Source of the DNA: JALEFZ01 sp038527485
Lineage (GTDB): Bacteria; Bacteroidota; Bacteroidia; J057
Direction: 5' to 3'
Assembly (NCBI GenBank): GCA_038527485.1
Contig: JBCBFT010000016.1
Coordinates: 26,374 to 90,373 of the forward strand
Length of the DNA: 64,000 nucleotides
Each line of letters starts with the position of its first letter. Positions within the stretch are counted from its first letter, which is position 1. Shown here piece by piece: positions 31,001 through 39,364 of this stretch. The position numbers were made by a program, and so were the translations under genes. The notes beneath the pieces are model-generated. The model was not told the origin of the DNA. It was given only the letters and a program-made list of their open reading frames with translations, and did not search any database.

Positions 31001-31984
31001 AGCGAATATGGCCATATTGCCTATACTCACGAGACCAGAAGTAGGAATGTCAATACCTCCCCCAGAATTTATATTGGTGATCTGTTGGGTATTAGGGACT
31101 GTCCCATCTGTAACCCAAAGTTCTACGTCTGAAGTATCACTATATGCAGGAAAAATAGCATTGCCATTTGTAAGGCTGACAGGAAGCGGCAAACGATTGG
31201 CAGGATCTGCTACCCCATTGGCAAAGGCTCCATTCTCTGTAGCACTCACATCTATAAGCAAGCTGGGGGTATTGCTAGACCTATTATAGATGAAGTATTC
31301 AAAGCCACTTGTCCCGTTGCTACCTCTGTACAATACAAATTCTGATCCCGTAGGCCCAAAACCTAATATCCCAGCATCCAAATCACTACGGATATTGTTC
31401 CCAAGGATTTCATCATTTCCTGAATTTAAGTCAGAAGCGATTTCTAAGGCAGAGGTATCTCTCGGAATGCCCAGTCTCAAGAGTTTACTACGGCTTGCAT
31501 TGCTGCTATTAGGATTTTTTCCTACAAAAAATACATCGTCACCAATTAAGGTATAGCTTGAGCTTCTGATCCATGGATTGGCGCCGTAAGCCATGACAAA
31601 GGCTTGATCAGCAGGACCTGGGGCAAACCAATGTACTTGGCGGTTGACTCCGCTACTATTGTCCCGAGCCATCGCAAAATAGAAGGTATCCCGAATCATG
31701 CTTCCATTTACCATGAGGTTGTTACCAGGAATGATGGAATCTACTTGCGCTCCATTAAGATCGTAGATGACAAAATCTGGTGCGCTGCCATCATTATTGA
31801 AGTAAAATAGATAATCATCTGTGGATTGGACAAAAAGGCCTTGGGCAAAAGTGTTGTTAGTGTTGGTATTGCTAATGTCAGTACCGGTACTAGGCAGTGC
31901 TGTTTGTGCCAGAACGTGTGTCCAACACAGACTCCATATGATCCCCCAAATGAGGAAAATGGGGAAGGATAAATTCCATTTCAT
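28013..31984 (-). CDS. Giant duplicated ELWxxDGT-repeat protein with cadherin-like modules and T9SS sorting domain
   Basis: A 1323-residue secreted protein. After the signal peptide (to about VLAQ) a unit of about 560 residues occurs twice, starting near residues 29 and 590; each copy opens with an ALPxTGT segment, contains the identical NGVADPANRLPLPVSL, holds ELW(V/I)TDG repeats, and ends in a cadherin-like domain (LSYSIVSGNGAGNF and LSFALLSGNTDNDF type). A third cadherin-like domain follows (about 1140-1235), then a T9SS type A sorting domain (IVPNPFLDAF, YQVLDLQGRIIQEG, SGMYILSV). It is probably a surface-exposed adhesin or glycan-binding protein; there is no catalytic motif. Calcium binding is plausible for the cadherin-like parts. 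It is convergent with the sulfatase at 26522 and divergent from the sulfatase at 32230. Confidence 0.88.
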   Translation of the reverse strand: MKWNLSFPIFLIWGIIWSLCWTHVLAQTALPSTGTDISNTNTNNTFAQGLFVQSTDDYLFYFNNDGSAPDFVIYDLNGAQVDSIIPGNNLMVNGSMIRDTFYFAMARDNSSGVNRQVHWFAPGPADQAFVMAYGANPWIRSSSYTLIGDDVFFVGKNPNSSNASRSKLLRLGIPRDTSALEIASDLNSGNDEILGNNIRSDLDAGILGFGPTGSEFVLYRGSNGTSGFEYFIYNRSSNTPSLLIDVSATENGAFANGVADPANRLPLPVSLTNGNAIFPAYSDTSDVELWVTDGTVPNTQQITNINSGGGIDIPTSGLVSIGNMAIFAANSGNGLDLWQTDGVSAMMIADINAAGDDSIRSMAVNDTMGLVLFSADNGTDGNEPWVTDGTPGGTMMLADINPNGTSNPRRIMAVNGGFIFVADNGTDARIFFTDGTSANTLQLDNRSIYTPYLENVKFVAASSTNVYFADVNGTIFQAAIPTGPNQAPNLADANYLILDSVSGEFVIDTLTGQDPEGSPLSYSIVSGNGAGNFVLEASNGELTVAMGAMFDIMTTPSYILGVEISDGALTDTAEITIDLFEAFPSSPQALPFTGTITGSGNNNNQYQNGLYVGSDDQSLYYFNGDAQQDVVFYDLNRFETDSIIPGRNILNYGRMIQDTLYFCASRNASLNQNRNVQWVVPGSAEDFYQIDYGGNPWVYGAHYQAVGNSIFLVGKIPGSSNQGRMKLLRIGPSRDLAGFSLAADENSGNDEFIGGNFPAVYDVAVTPVGPTGNEFALYRGSNGTDGYEYFLYRLSDSTVSLLGNLSGTGDGAYANGVADPANRLPLPVSLVSGQAIFPAYSDTSDVELWITDGINSQQISNLNPNGGINLGLTGLVSMGDSAYFGADTGNGQDLWMTDGTANGTQLLIDINPNGNDSIADMTVHNGRVIFSAVDGTGDREPWITDGSNTQMLSNVNPAGSSNPRLFTAAGDGFVFVANDGTNDLLYYTDGNPGSVILLDTRINYVPYGPGQQFLAATDQFVYFGDTMGTVYRVTIPGSVPNLAPTIDDVSFTLSDQSAPGTSVGSMTANDPEGQMLSFALLSGNTDNDFELNVSTGEITVATGATLDADNKPQYMLEIEVSDGVAFDTSIATIDVFAPNTAPIFIQTSIGPFDLLEDAIPGTVVGTVEGEDGENDPLSFQIIAGNSDGNFTIGNGTGVIEVAPGGSFDFDLTSVYNISVTLSDGELADTADIQINILEVVSLDPSILEQVEIVPNPFLDAFNLKIPLPRSKSYQVLDLQGRIIQEGSFETQEVHINLSDITSGMYILSVLTEQGSASWKIQKR

Positions 31985-32096
31985 AAGTGATTTTTGTTAC
32001 TGAGTAATAGGCTCATTCCTTTGAATCAACTTAGCGGGAATCTTTCTGGAAAACTATGGAGCGGACTGCCCTACTTGTTTCAACTCAGGGGGAAAA

Positions 32097-32126
32097 TTGT
32101 TGCAAATATCTACCTGTCTACCTTTG
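32097..32126 (+). promoter_or_regulatory. Bacteroidota-type promoter for the 32230 sulfatase gene
   Basis: TTG at 32097-32099, a 19-base spacer, then TACCTTTG at 32119-32126, an exact match to the -33/-7 consensus TTG-N19-TAnnTTTG. It predicts transcription starting near 32133 and a leader of about 95 bases. Confidence 0.6.
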
Positions 32127-32229
32127 CTGAACTTAAAAGTGTTATTGATACCAATCTGTCCATTATTGAGATAGAAGGGACTTAGGTTATGATTAGATTG
32201 GAAGGATAGGACGCTTTATCTACCAAATT

Positions 32230-34377
32230 ATGCGAGTTTTTTTCTTATGTATTCTATCCTTTATCTACTTAGACAATCATGCACAGCAGCCCAATATATT
32301 GTGGTTGACCTGTGAGGATATGTCTCTTTATTTGGGAAGCTATGGACATCCCAATGCCGCTACACCGAATCTTGATAGCCTTGCTGAGAAAGGGATTCGA
32401 TTTACGAGAGCTTACAGTAACGGCGTGCAATGTTCGCCAGCGAGGTCAACCTTGATTTCAGGAGTTTATGCTCCTAATTTAGCTACAGACTGGCATAGAC
32501 AAGGTAGAGCTGTCCCAGATTCATTTTACTTCCCTATCTATTTACGTCGCCTGGGGTATTACTGTACAAATAATAGTAAGAAGGACTACAACGCCAGTCA
32601 AATCCCCACTCATGTATGGGATCAAAGCGACAATACAGCGAGCTGGGTGAGCGCTCCTCAAGGAAAGCCCTTTTTTGCGGTCTATAATTCAGGTATTACC
32701 CATATGACGAGGGTGGTCACGCGAACCACAGATGGAAGAAGTCCCCGAAACATACAGCCCTTTGAGGTAAATCCACCGCCCATACTCCCTAATACAGGTG
32801 AGGTCAGAGATGATTATGCCTGGCACTTGGATGCAGTAGCTAATATGGATTCATGGATAGGTGAAAGGCTTCAGGAGCTTCAAGCAGCAGGCAAAGATGA
32901 TAGTACCATTATCTTTTTCTTTTCTGATCATGGAGGGTGTCTGCCGGGGAGTAAGGCCTATGTTTCGGAGCGAGGTGGACGCGTACCCATGCTCGCATAT
33001 TTCCCTCCTGCATTTGCGCATTTAGCTCCTGTGAATCAACCTGCTGTCATAGATAGTTTTATGCAGTTTATAGATCTTGGAGCAAGCATGATTCAATTGG
33101 CTGGCGGAAAGGTACCTGATTATATGGAGGGTCGAGCGGTATTGGGAAGTAATAGAACAAGCTTTAGAAATGAGGTCTTTTTATTCAGAACCAACCAAGG
33201 AGATAATTTTATTCCTTCAAGAGCCTTGATCAATGATCGCTACCACATGGTTTGGAATTTCAATACCGCTTATCCGCAGGGTGCCAGACAATCTTACCAA
33301 TGGCAAATGCCTGCCTTTATGAGTTGGGAAAAAGCATGTTTAGCAGGACAATGTGACTCCATTCAAGCAGCCTTTTGGAAACCCATGTCTACTTTTGAAT
33401 TATATGACTTAGATTCTGATCCCAACGAGCTCCACAACCTGGCTTATAACCCACAGCATGCCCAAGTCTTGGAGGACATGAAAACAGCCCTTTTGGCACA
33501 ACTCAAATCTGGACCTGATTTGGGATTCTTTCCCAAAAATATGCGGCAAAGGAGTTCCAGTACTCCTTTTTATGACATTGTCAGAAATCAATCAATCGAT
33601 GTAGATGCGGTCATTGATGCAGCTGCTTTTGCCTCCCAGGCTTCTTCACAAGATCTCCCCCAATTGGAACTCATGCTTGATGATCCTCAAGCACCCGTAC
33701 GGTATTGGGCTGCTATGGGCTTGAATCGATTAATTAGTCGAAAACAGATTGATACACTTTCATCCAACGTTTATACCGCATGGAGTCAAGTGAATGAGGA
33801 AAAAGAGATTCGATTGATACTAGCGGAAGCGCTTATCAGAGATGGCCAAGACTGTGAGCCATTAAGCTACATCTTAAATGAGGCGGGCAAAAATCAAGGG
33901 ACAGCTAATATGGTTCTTCAAAATCTGGGGGCTAAAGCCCGAAGACTCGAATCTCGCATCATTGATCTGAAAGAAAATGGGCAGAATGTGTCAAGGTTTA
34001 TGCTGAGAGGAGCCTTGATCAATTCGGGGAACCTTCCCTATGAGGCACTTTATGACAATCAAATTACTCCCATTGTGATCAATGAGGATACGACTTGCCT
34101 GGAAAGAAACATCACTCCCATAGACGCACCTAAAGGAACAGGCTTTCACATTTATCCCAATCCTTTCAAGGATCAAATTTTTATCAAATCCCTCAATGGC
34201 ACCATCCCTAAAGAAATCTGTATGACTGATGTTCATGGTAAAAGCATCAACTGTAAATCTCGAATGATTCATGCTGATACCTATGCCATTGAATGGCCGA
34301 TCAATTGTAGTCCTGGCCTATACATTTTAAATATTCAAGGTAATTCGCCCTTTTCACATAAGTTATTGAAGCATTAA
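32230..34377 (+). CDS. Sulfatase fused to HEAT-like region and T9SS sorting domain
   Basis: A 715-residue exported sulfatase, about 200 residues longer than its neighbours. The catalytic part (about 20-430) is closest in appearance to heparan N-sulfatase-like enzymes: LWLTCEDMSLYLGSYGHP for metal binding, formylglycine precursor C68 in CSPARSTLISG, and FFFSDHGGCLPGSK. Residues about 460-610 are helical and HEAT-like (PVRYWAAMGLNRL, IRLILAEALIRDG). The last 80 residues are a T9SS type A sorting domain (HIYPNPFKDQIFI, LYILNI). The enzyme should therefore be exported to the cell surface, unlike the lipoprotein sulfatases here. The HEAT-like part may bind substrate or partners. The N-sulfatase resemblance does not prove N-desulfation. 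Confidence 0.92.
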   Translation: MRVFFLCILSFIYLDNHAQQPNILWLTCEDMSLYLGSYGHPNAATPNLDSLAEKGIRFTRAYSNGVQCSPARSTLISGVYAPNLATDWHRQGRAVPDSFYFPIYLRRLGYYCTNNSKKDYNASQIPTHVWDQSDNTASWVSAPQGKPFFAVYNSGITHMTRVVTRTTDGRSPRNIQPFEVNPPPILPNTGEVRDDYAWHLDAVANMDSWIGERLQELQAAGKDDSTIIFFFSDHGGCLPGSKAYVSERGGRVPMLAYFPPAFAHLAPVNQPAVIDSFMQFIDLGASMIQLAGGKVPDYMEGRAVLGSNRTSFRNEVFLFRTNQGDNFIPSRALINDRYHMVWNFNTAYPQGARQSYQWQMPAFMSWEKACLAGQCDSIQAAFWKPMSTFELYDLDSDPNELHNLAYNPQHAQVLEDMKTALLAQLKSGPDLGFFPKNMRQRSSSTPFYDIVRNQSIDVDAVIDAAAFASQASSQDLPQLELMLDDPQAPVRYWAAMGLNRLISRKQIDTLSSNVYTAWSQVNEEKEIRLILAEALIRDGQDCEPLSYILNEAGKNQGTANMVLQNLGAKARRLESRIIDLKENGQNVSRFMLRGALINSGNLPYEALYDNQITPIVINEDTTCLERNITPIDAPKGTGFHIYPNPFKDQIFIKSLNGTIPKEICMTDVHGKSINCKSRMIHADTYAIEWPINCSPGLYILNIQGNSPFSHKLLKH

Positions 34378-34532
34378 AGATTTTGGAAATACTTGCTATC
34401 GCCTATAGCGGGTCTTAAGAAGTAATAGAACAAGTTTTATGTCATCCATCAGCCGCCCCAAAGGACAGGATAGATAGGACCATCAGATCTTGGCAGAATG
34501 AAATGAATATTTACTTTTCCTGTTACAGGCTA

Positions 34533-35927
34533 TTAAGGCTGAAAATCGGGATTTAATTCGGTGGGAACAGGTGCTTGATAGCTTTCTCTCCATTGATTGA
34601 GGGTCTTCAATAATTCGGATACCTTATCTGGATGAACTTTGGCCAGATTGATCCGCTCTCCAGGATCTTGAGGGATATTGTAAAGCTCTAGCTCGTTGTT
34701 TTCGAAGTATTGATGAAGCTTCCATTCTCCCTGACGAATGATGCTACCAGGTCGGGTTCGGAAAAAAGGATCTCGACTATCATCCTGTCCCTTTTTGTAT
34801 GCTTGAAGGTAGATGGGAAAATGCCAAATGAGGAATCGTTTATGAAGCTCGTTGTCATAAGAATCATCCACTAAAACAGTTGAAAGGTCTACTCCATCTA
34901 ACGGATGGCTATCTGGAATAGGAAGGTCCAATAAGCCCAACAAAGTGGGGTACATATCTAGAAAGGTAAAAGGACACTGGTCATTTTGGCCTGCCTTGAT
35001 TCTTTCTGGCCAATGAAACAATAATGGAACCCTGATTCCCCCTTCATAGTAGGAGCCTTTTCCCGCTCTTAATGGCCATTGTCTTGAAATGGAAGCAATT
35101 CCCCCATTATCTGAACTAAAAATGATCAGGGTATTGGATAAATCGAGTTCTTTGAGAGTAGCCATGATTCGCCCCACATTCGCATCCATACGTTCGACCA
35201 TGGCAGCGTAATGCTTTTTATGTCCCTGACCATTTTGAGGGGGGAGATCCATGTATTTGCCAACCAATTCCTTTGGGCCCATCAACGGGGTATGAACGGT
35301 GTAGAAAGGAAGATAAACAAAGAAAGAGGTATCTTGATTTTCCTGAATGAATCGAATGGATTCTGTGGTCAGGCGGTCTGTTAAGTACTCCCCTTCTGGA
35401 CCATCGGGAAGAGATGCTACATTGTAGGGAGAAAAATAGCCACCTTTCCCAGGGTTTCCTTTAGCTGAGCCTCCTTTATTGACATCAAAACCTTGTTTGA
35501 GCGGATCTTTTCCCACATGCCATTTCCCAAAATGCCCACTGACATAGCCGCCCGCTTTAAACGCTTCTGCCAAGGTAGTGAGAGAATCAGATAGATGCCT
35601 TGTGTTCGGAGTAGGAATGAGTTTTCTGTTGTGAGACTTCCCTCGGGTAGATGGACTGACCGTGTATACGCCATGCCTCGGGGTTGCTTGTCCAGACATC
35701 AAAACGGCTCTACTAGGGGCGCAATTGGAGGCACCTGCATATCCCTGGGTAAAAACCAAAGATTCACTCGCCAATTGATCTAGATGAGGCGTTTGATAGT
35801 AAGAACTTCCCATGAATCCCACATCTTTCCATCCTAGATCATCCACCAGGATGAATATGACATTTGGACGATCTTGGGCATAAGAGAGGCTAAATAAGCC
35901 CATTATCCATATGAGAGACCATTTCAT
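34533..35927 (-). CDS. Sulfatase (family S1)
   Basis: A 464-residue exported sulfatase starting at the ATG at 35927 (in-frame ATGs at 35933 and 35969 are also possible), with a signal peptide ending at SYAQ. Landmarks are LVDDLGWKDVGFMG for metal binding, formylglycine precursor C69 in CAPSRAVLMSG, FGKWHVGKD, FSSDNGG, LRAGKGSYYEGGIRVP and LIWHFPIY. It is similar in layout to the sulfatase at 26522. It converges with the sulfatase-HEAT gene, with about 155 bp between them, and is upstream-flanked by a strong terminator serving the 36097 gene on the same strand, so it is probably transcribed alone. Confidence 0.95.
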   Translation of the reverse strand: MKWSLIWIMGLFSLSYAQDRPNVIFILVDDLGWKDVGFMGSSYYQTPHLDQLASESLVFTQGYAGASNCAPSRAVLMSGQATPRHGVYTVSPSTRGKSHNRKLIPTPNTRHLSDSLTTLAEAFKAGGYVSGHFGKWHVGKDPLKQGFDVNKGGSAKGNPGKGGYFSPYNVASLPDGPEGEYLTDRLTTESIRFIQENQDTSFFVYLPFYTVHTPLMGPKELVGKYMDLPPQNGQGHKKHYAAMVERMDANVGRIMATLKELDLSNTLIIFSSDNGGIASISRQWPLRAGKGSYYEGGIRVPLLFHWPERIKAGQNDQCPFTFLDMYPTLLGLLDLPIPDSHPLDGVDLSTVLVDDSYDNELHKRFLIWHFPIYLQAYKKGQDDSRDPFFRTRPGSIIRQGEWKLHQYFENNELELYNIPQDPGERINLAKVHPDKVSELLKTLNQWRESYQAPVPTELNPDFQP

Positions 35928-36003
35928 CTGCATCTTTTTTTTTAGCAAAAATAGTTGTTCACCATCCAAAAGGGCATCTCAATTTGTCTATTCAAATGTC
36001 TCA

Positions 36004-36048
36004 GAAAAAAGAAAAGCTGAGACTATAACCTCCCAGCTTTTCTTTTTA
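36004..36048 (-). terminator. Rho-independent terminator after the 36097-37641 gene
   Basis: A perfect 14-bp stem (36006-36019 with 36034-36047) has an A-rich arm and a T-rich arm, so it can act in both directions. On the minus strand it follows the stop of the glycoside hydrolase gene. Confidence 0.8.
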
Positions 36049-36096
36049 GAACGTCATAAAAATCCTGATGAGCTAGAAGCCCAACTTACTGTAGCA

Positions 36097-37641
36097 TTAT
36101 GATCCTATCGTTACACGGCGTGTAACTTGAACACCATTTACTTGTACTCTTAACATATATAGGCCTCTTGGAAATATATTATAATTGAGTTTTAAACTGG
36201 ATGAATACGGTAGTTCCTGGCTATCTACTTGTTTTCCTTGGAGGTCGATCAGATCCAGTTTTACATTCCCTTCAAATCCATCATAGTCGGGGAGTAAGAG
36301 CATAAACACACCTGAATTAGATGGATTGGGATACAAACGGGTCGCAAACTCTACAAATTCTTCATCCTGCTCAATGTCATTGGCTAGTCTGGCTGTAGAT
36401 AAGCCTGTACAAGTAAGGTGTACATAGGTCTTTCCAGCAATCGTGATCTGAATCTGCGCTCCATTATTCTTGATCTGCGTGCTGACATTACCTCCGTATT
36501 TTTGTTGGAACACATTGGATATTTTGTAGCCTTGCTGAAGATTGATGTAGTAAGTTTTTTGTCCAGAAGCGACATTGCTCAGGTGGATTTCCAGTGCATT
36601 ATACACTGCATTACTGTTTCTAAAAGCAGCTGTAATTCCATTTTTGTTGTTTCCTACATACTCGATTCGACGAGCAGAACCTTTACCTTGTGAATGATCA
36701 ATCAAGCGTTTGGTTGCATTGTAATGCGTGCCATTGCCACCACTCTTAGTAACAATTCGGGGAACAGCCTGATATATGATCATTTTTTCGAGACCCGCAG
36801 AGATGGCTGGGAGCATATGTGCGATTCCTTCAGCCGTACTTTTGGCAAACTTTGTGGTCTCGGTAAACCATTCTGGCTTATTTCCTTTGCTAGCAAATGT
36901 TTTCCAGTCATTTACTGCAGAGGGATAGGTATTACTGTAATCATGCGAACCTGCGACGGCGATTTTATTTTTTATCCCATCATAGGCAGGGAATGAAGAA
37001 GAAGTCGATCCGTATCTGTTGATTCCATCTTGCAAAGCATAGGGCTCGTATCCAACGATAGGCTTGCTGAGATTAGGGTAGTCGCCTTCCTTGGCATTGT
37101 CCTCGTTCCATAAACCTATGTAATCCACAGTAGCATTAGATCCTCCAGATGTCTTTTCCAACTCATCGATGACATCTTCTACATAATTTTTATATCGATT
37201 GATATTGATATTGTAGACTCCGGTCCCATTTTTCAGCCATCCAGCAAACTTTTCCTCTCTTTCAGCCCCTCGAAGTAGATTAGAATTATTGAGTGTTCCA
37301 TCTGTATTGGCCACGCTAAGGAAGAGTTTCATCCCCTTTGACTCGGCATTAATCATATAATCGCGGATTTCATCATATCGATTATCCCCTACTCCCCAAT
37401 GCGCTATAAAGGGAACGCGAACCAGGTCCATTTTGAGATTCTTTTTGAATTTGTTGTTGACAGCATTGATATCGCCATCACGGATAATCTGGAAAATGGT
37501 CAACTTGACATCGGCACCATAGGTAATCCCATTTCCTACGCCTTGCCCTGGCCAAATTTTGATGGTTTGGGCTGAGGAAGTCATTACAAAGCATGTAAAA
37601 GCAAGGCAAAGCAAGCCTTTTGCGAGTAGTGTACGCATCAT
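36097..37641 (-). CDS. T9SS-exported clan GH-A-like glycoside hydrolase, family unassigned
   Basis: A 514-residue secreted protein. After the signal peptide (to about SSAQ) comes a TIM-barrel-like domain (about 27-330) with KMDLVRVPF, KLFLSVANTDG, YIGLWNED (candidate acid/base E180) and PEWFTETT (candidate nucleophile E261), the usual spacing of retaining clan GH-A enzymes. A beta-sandwich (about 335-415) follows, as in GH30- and GH39-like enzymes, and then a T9SS type A sorting domain (RLYPNPSNSGVF, LDLIDLQGKQV, GLYMLRV). It should work outside the cell or on its surface, probably as an endo-enzyme. It is divergent from the lipoprotein gene at 38198 across 550 bp. GH30 is the nearest guess but the family is not certain. 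Confidence 0.78.
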   Translation of the reverse strand: MMRTLLAKGLLCLAFTCFVMTSSAQTIKIWPGQGVGNGITYGADVKLTIFQIIRDGDINAVNNKFKKNLKMDLVRVPFIAHWGVGDNRYDEIRDYMINAESKGMKLFLSVANTDGTLNNSNLLRGAEREEKFAGWLKNGTGVYNININRYKNYVEDVIDELEKTSGGSNATVDYIGLWNEDNAKEGDYPNLSKPIVGYEPYALQDGINRYGSTSSSFPAYDGIKNKIAVAGSHDYSNTYPSAVNDWKTFASKGNKPEWFTETTKFAKSTAEGIAHMLPAISAGLEKMIIYQAVPRIVTKSGGNGTHYNATKRLIDHSQGKGSARRIEYVGNNKNGITAAFRNSNAVYNALEIHLSNVASGQKTYYINLQQGYKISNVFQQKYGGNVSTQIKNNGAQIQITIAGKTYVHLTCTGLSTARLANDIEQDEEFVEFATRLYPNPSNSGVFMLLLPDYDGFEGNVKLDLIDLQGKQVDSQELPYSSSLKLNYNIFPRGLYMLRVQVNGVQVTRRVTIGS

Positions 37642-38197
37642 TGATCAAATTAGTAAGTGAAACAAATTGATTAGAAACTTTTGAAAAAGGGGAAGCTTGG
37701 ATAAGTGATAAGACAGATAGTTAGAAGTCAGACTGAAAGTACGGGTAATGAATAGCTCTCAATTGAAGTAGTAAGTCCAACTGGATATCAGTCTCATGTC
37801 CTTCCATTTGTTTATCTTCTTAAAATCATGTTACAGAATTATATTTAAACTGATAGGCAGGATTCGTCTCAAAAATGGGCTTAGAAGAAAGAATATTTTT
37901 CCGAGATAAAAATTACAGCAAACTGAGATGAATTGGATGAGTAATTTGACTAATTCGATAGTTTATAATTTGGGAAAGCTTGCTGAGTAGTTCTATCCAC
38001 TTTGATTTTAGCCCCCATCTCCTATTTTTCAAACAGAATATTCTCTTCGAGAATGGGTGTTTAACAGAAAATGAGGGGGTAATATCGTATCAAATCTGGG
38101 GTATTTTGTGCCAATACATTAAAGGATTCAGAAAAATATAGGACTTTGTAGATGACTACTATTTGTATTGAGCCTTTGTAGGATAATGTCCATAATT
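37642..38197. other. Divergent intergenic region, 556 bp, AT-rich
   Basis: No gene is seen. The region must hold promoters for both the T9SS glycoside hydrolase and the lipoprotein-lacZ-sulfatase operon, but I find no full consensus promoter. A short palindrome, ATTCTC-TTC-GAGAAT (38040-38054), could be a regulator site. Confidence 0.5.
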
Positions 38198-39319
38198 ATG
38201 AAGCGAACATACTACTACGCGATTTTTCTATTATTATGTTGCATGGTTGTGTCAAACTGTGCATTTGATGATCCTGCTTTTATAGAACCGGAGTCTTCCT
38301 TTTCTCTCAATAAATCCACACTGGAAGTATTTGAAACTCTGACCTTGACCAATGAGGGACAAGGACAATTTTATTCTGTCTTTACTGGAGATGCAGGCCA
38401 TAAGTTTTCCAGAAGAGATAGTGGCGACGTCGGGTTCAAAACAGACGTCAATGGGAACTTTACATACTCGTATGCAGAAGCAGGAATCTATACACTTACT
38501 TTTGTGGCGACGGGGTATCGCCTGGAAACGGGGGAGAGAATAGAAGAAATATCTGAAACGACCCTAACGGTGACCGATCCCGATATTTCTTCTATTGAAA
38601 TGACAAGATTCGAGGTAGTCAATTCTGCTATAAACAACAATAAATTCTTGGATCCCATCACGTTCCTTTTTAAGGACTACCGTAAAACAGCTGATACCAT
38701 TGATCATGAAAATCTTAAGATAGGAATCAGTTTTTATAGACCTACGCGCATGGGCGAAATCCGTGGAGGAGGATTTAACGCTTTCCAGACACCTGCAGAT
38801 ATCAACATCATACCTGATATTGAATTGAGTATCCCTTCACGTACCGTTCAATTAGAGACTGATGGAACGGATGAATTTGTGAGTGGACAAACGCGCATTA
38901 TTCATGATACAGAAGATAATCTTCGTTTTCAGGAAAAAAGTTATACCATCGTGAATCAGCAAGGACAGCGTAAGTCATACACTGTCTGTCCTATGGTCAT
39001 CCCTGAATTTAGTTCTTTTAGGGTCGAAGGTCAATCAGGCTTGTTAAACTTATCCGCTGGAGCTTATACTGAGTTTTTTGTCCAAATAGATGTACCTGAT
39101 GGGACAGATATCAGTAATTTAAGTCCAGAATGGACTTTATTTGATGCAGAAAATATAGAGGTATTGGTCAATGGAGAAGTACAGGCAAGTGGACAATCGC
39201 CTCAAGACTTCACCAATCCTGTGACCTATACCCTTATCTACACACAACCCAAAGATGCAAATGATACCTATCAAGGGGTATTTATCAGCCGATCTGAGGT
39301 GATTGTTACCTTAGAGTAG
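38198..39319 (+). CDS. Surface lipoprotein of unknown function, candidate glycan-binding protein
   Basis: A 373-residue lipoprotein starting at the ATG at 38198 (upstream in-frame ATG at 38186 and TTG at 38168 are less signal-like). The lipobox is VSNC. The first mature domain (about 30-125) looks PKD-like: TLEVFETLTLTNEG, then NFTYSYAEAGIYTLTFVATG. Two further beta-rich domains follow without catalytic motifs. No family is recognised with confidence. It is the first gene of a plus-strand operon with lacZ (45 bp gap) and a sulfatase, a position often held by surface glycan-binding proteins of SusE/F or SGBP type, so a glycan-binding role is a reasonable inference. Confidence 0.7.
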   Translation: MKRTYYYAIFLLLCCMVVSNCAFDDPAFIEPESSFSLNKSTLEVFETLTLTNEGQGQFYSVFTGDAGHKFSRRDSGDVGFKTDVNGNFTYSYAEAGIYTLTFVATGYRLETGERIEEISETTLTVTDPDISSIEMTRFEVVNSAINNNKFLDPITFLFKDYRKTADTIDHENLKIGISFYRPTRMGEIRGGGFNAFQTPADINIIPDIELSIPSRTVQLETDGTDEFVSGQTRIIHDTEDNLRFQEKSYTIVNQQGQRKSYTVCPMVIPEFSSFRVEGQSGLLNLSAGAYTEFFVQIDVPDGTDISNLSPEWTLFDAENIEVLVNGEVQASGQSPQDFTNPVTYTLIYTQPKDANDTYQGVFISRSEVIVTLE

Positions 39320-39364
39320 AATTTTACTAACATTTCGTATTCACATCAATTATCGACTTCATGT

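Noticed and set aside
30642..31289. 215-codon open frame antisense to the giant ELWxxDGT gene
   Set aside because: It is a shadow of the repetitive coding sequence; its translation is proline/serine-rich with no recognisable domain, and the opposite strand has an unmistakable protein.
28013..31984. Repetitive DNA that might be taken for a CRISPR or tandem array
   Set aside because: The repeats are long, imperfect and in frame with a coding sequence; there is no short regular repeat-spacer pattern, and no CRISPR array was seen in the window.
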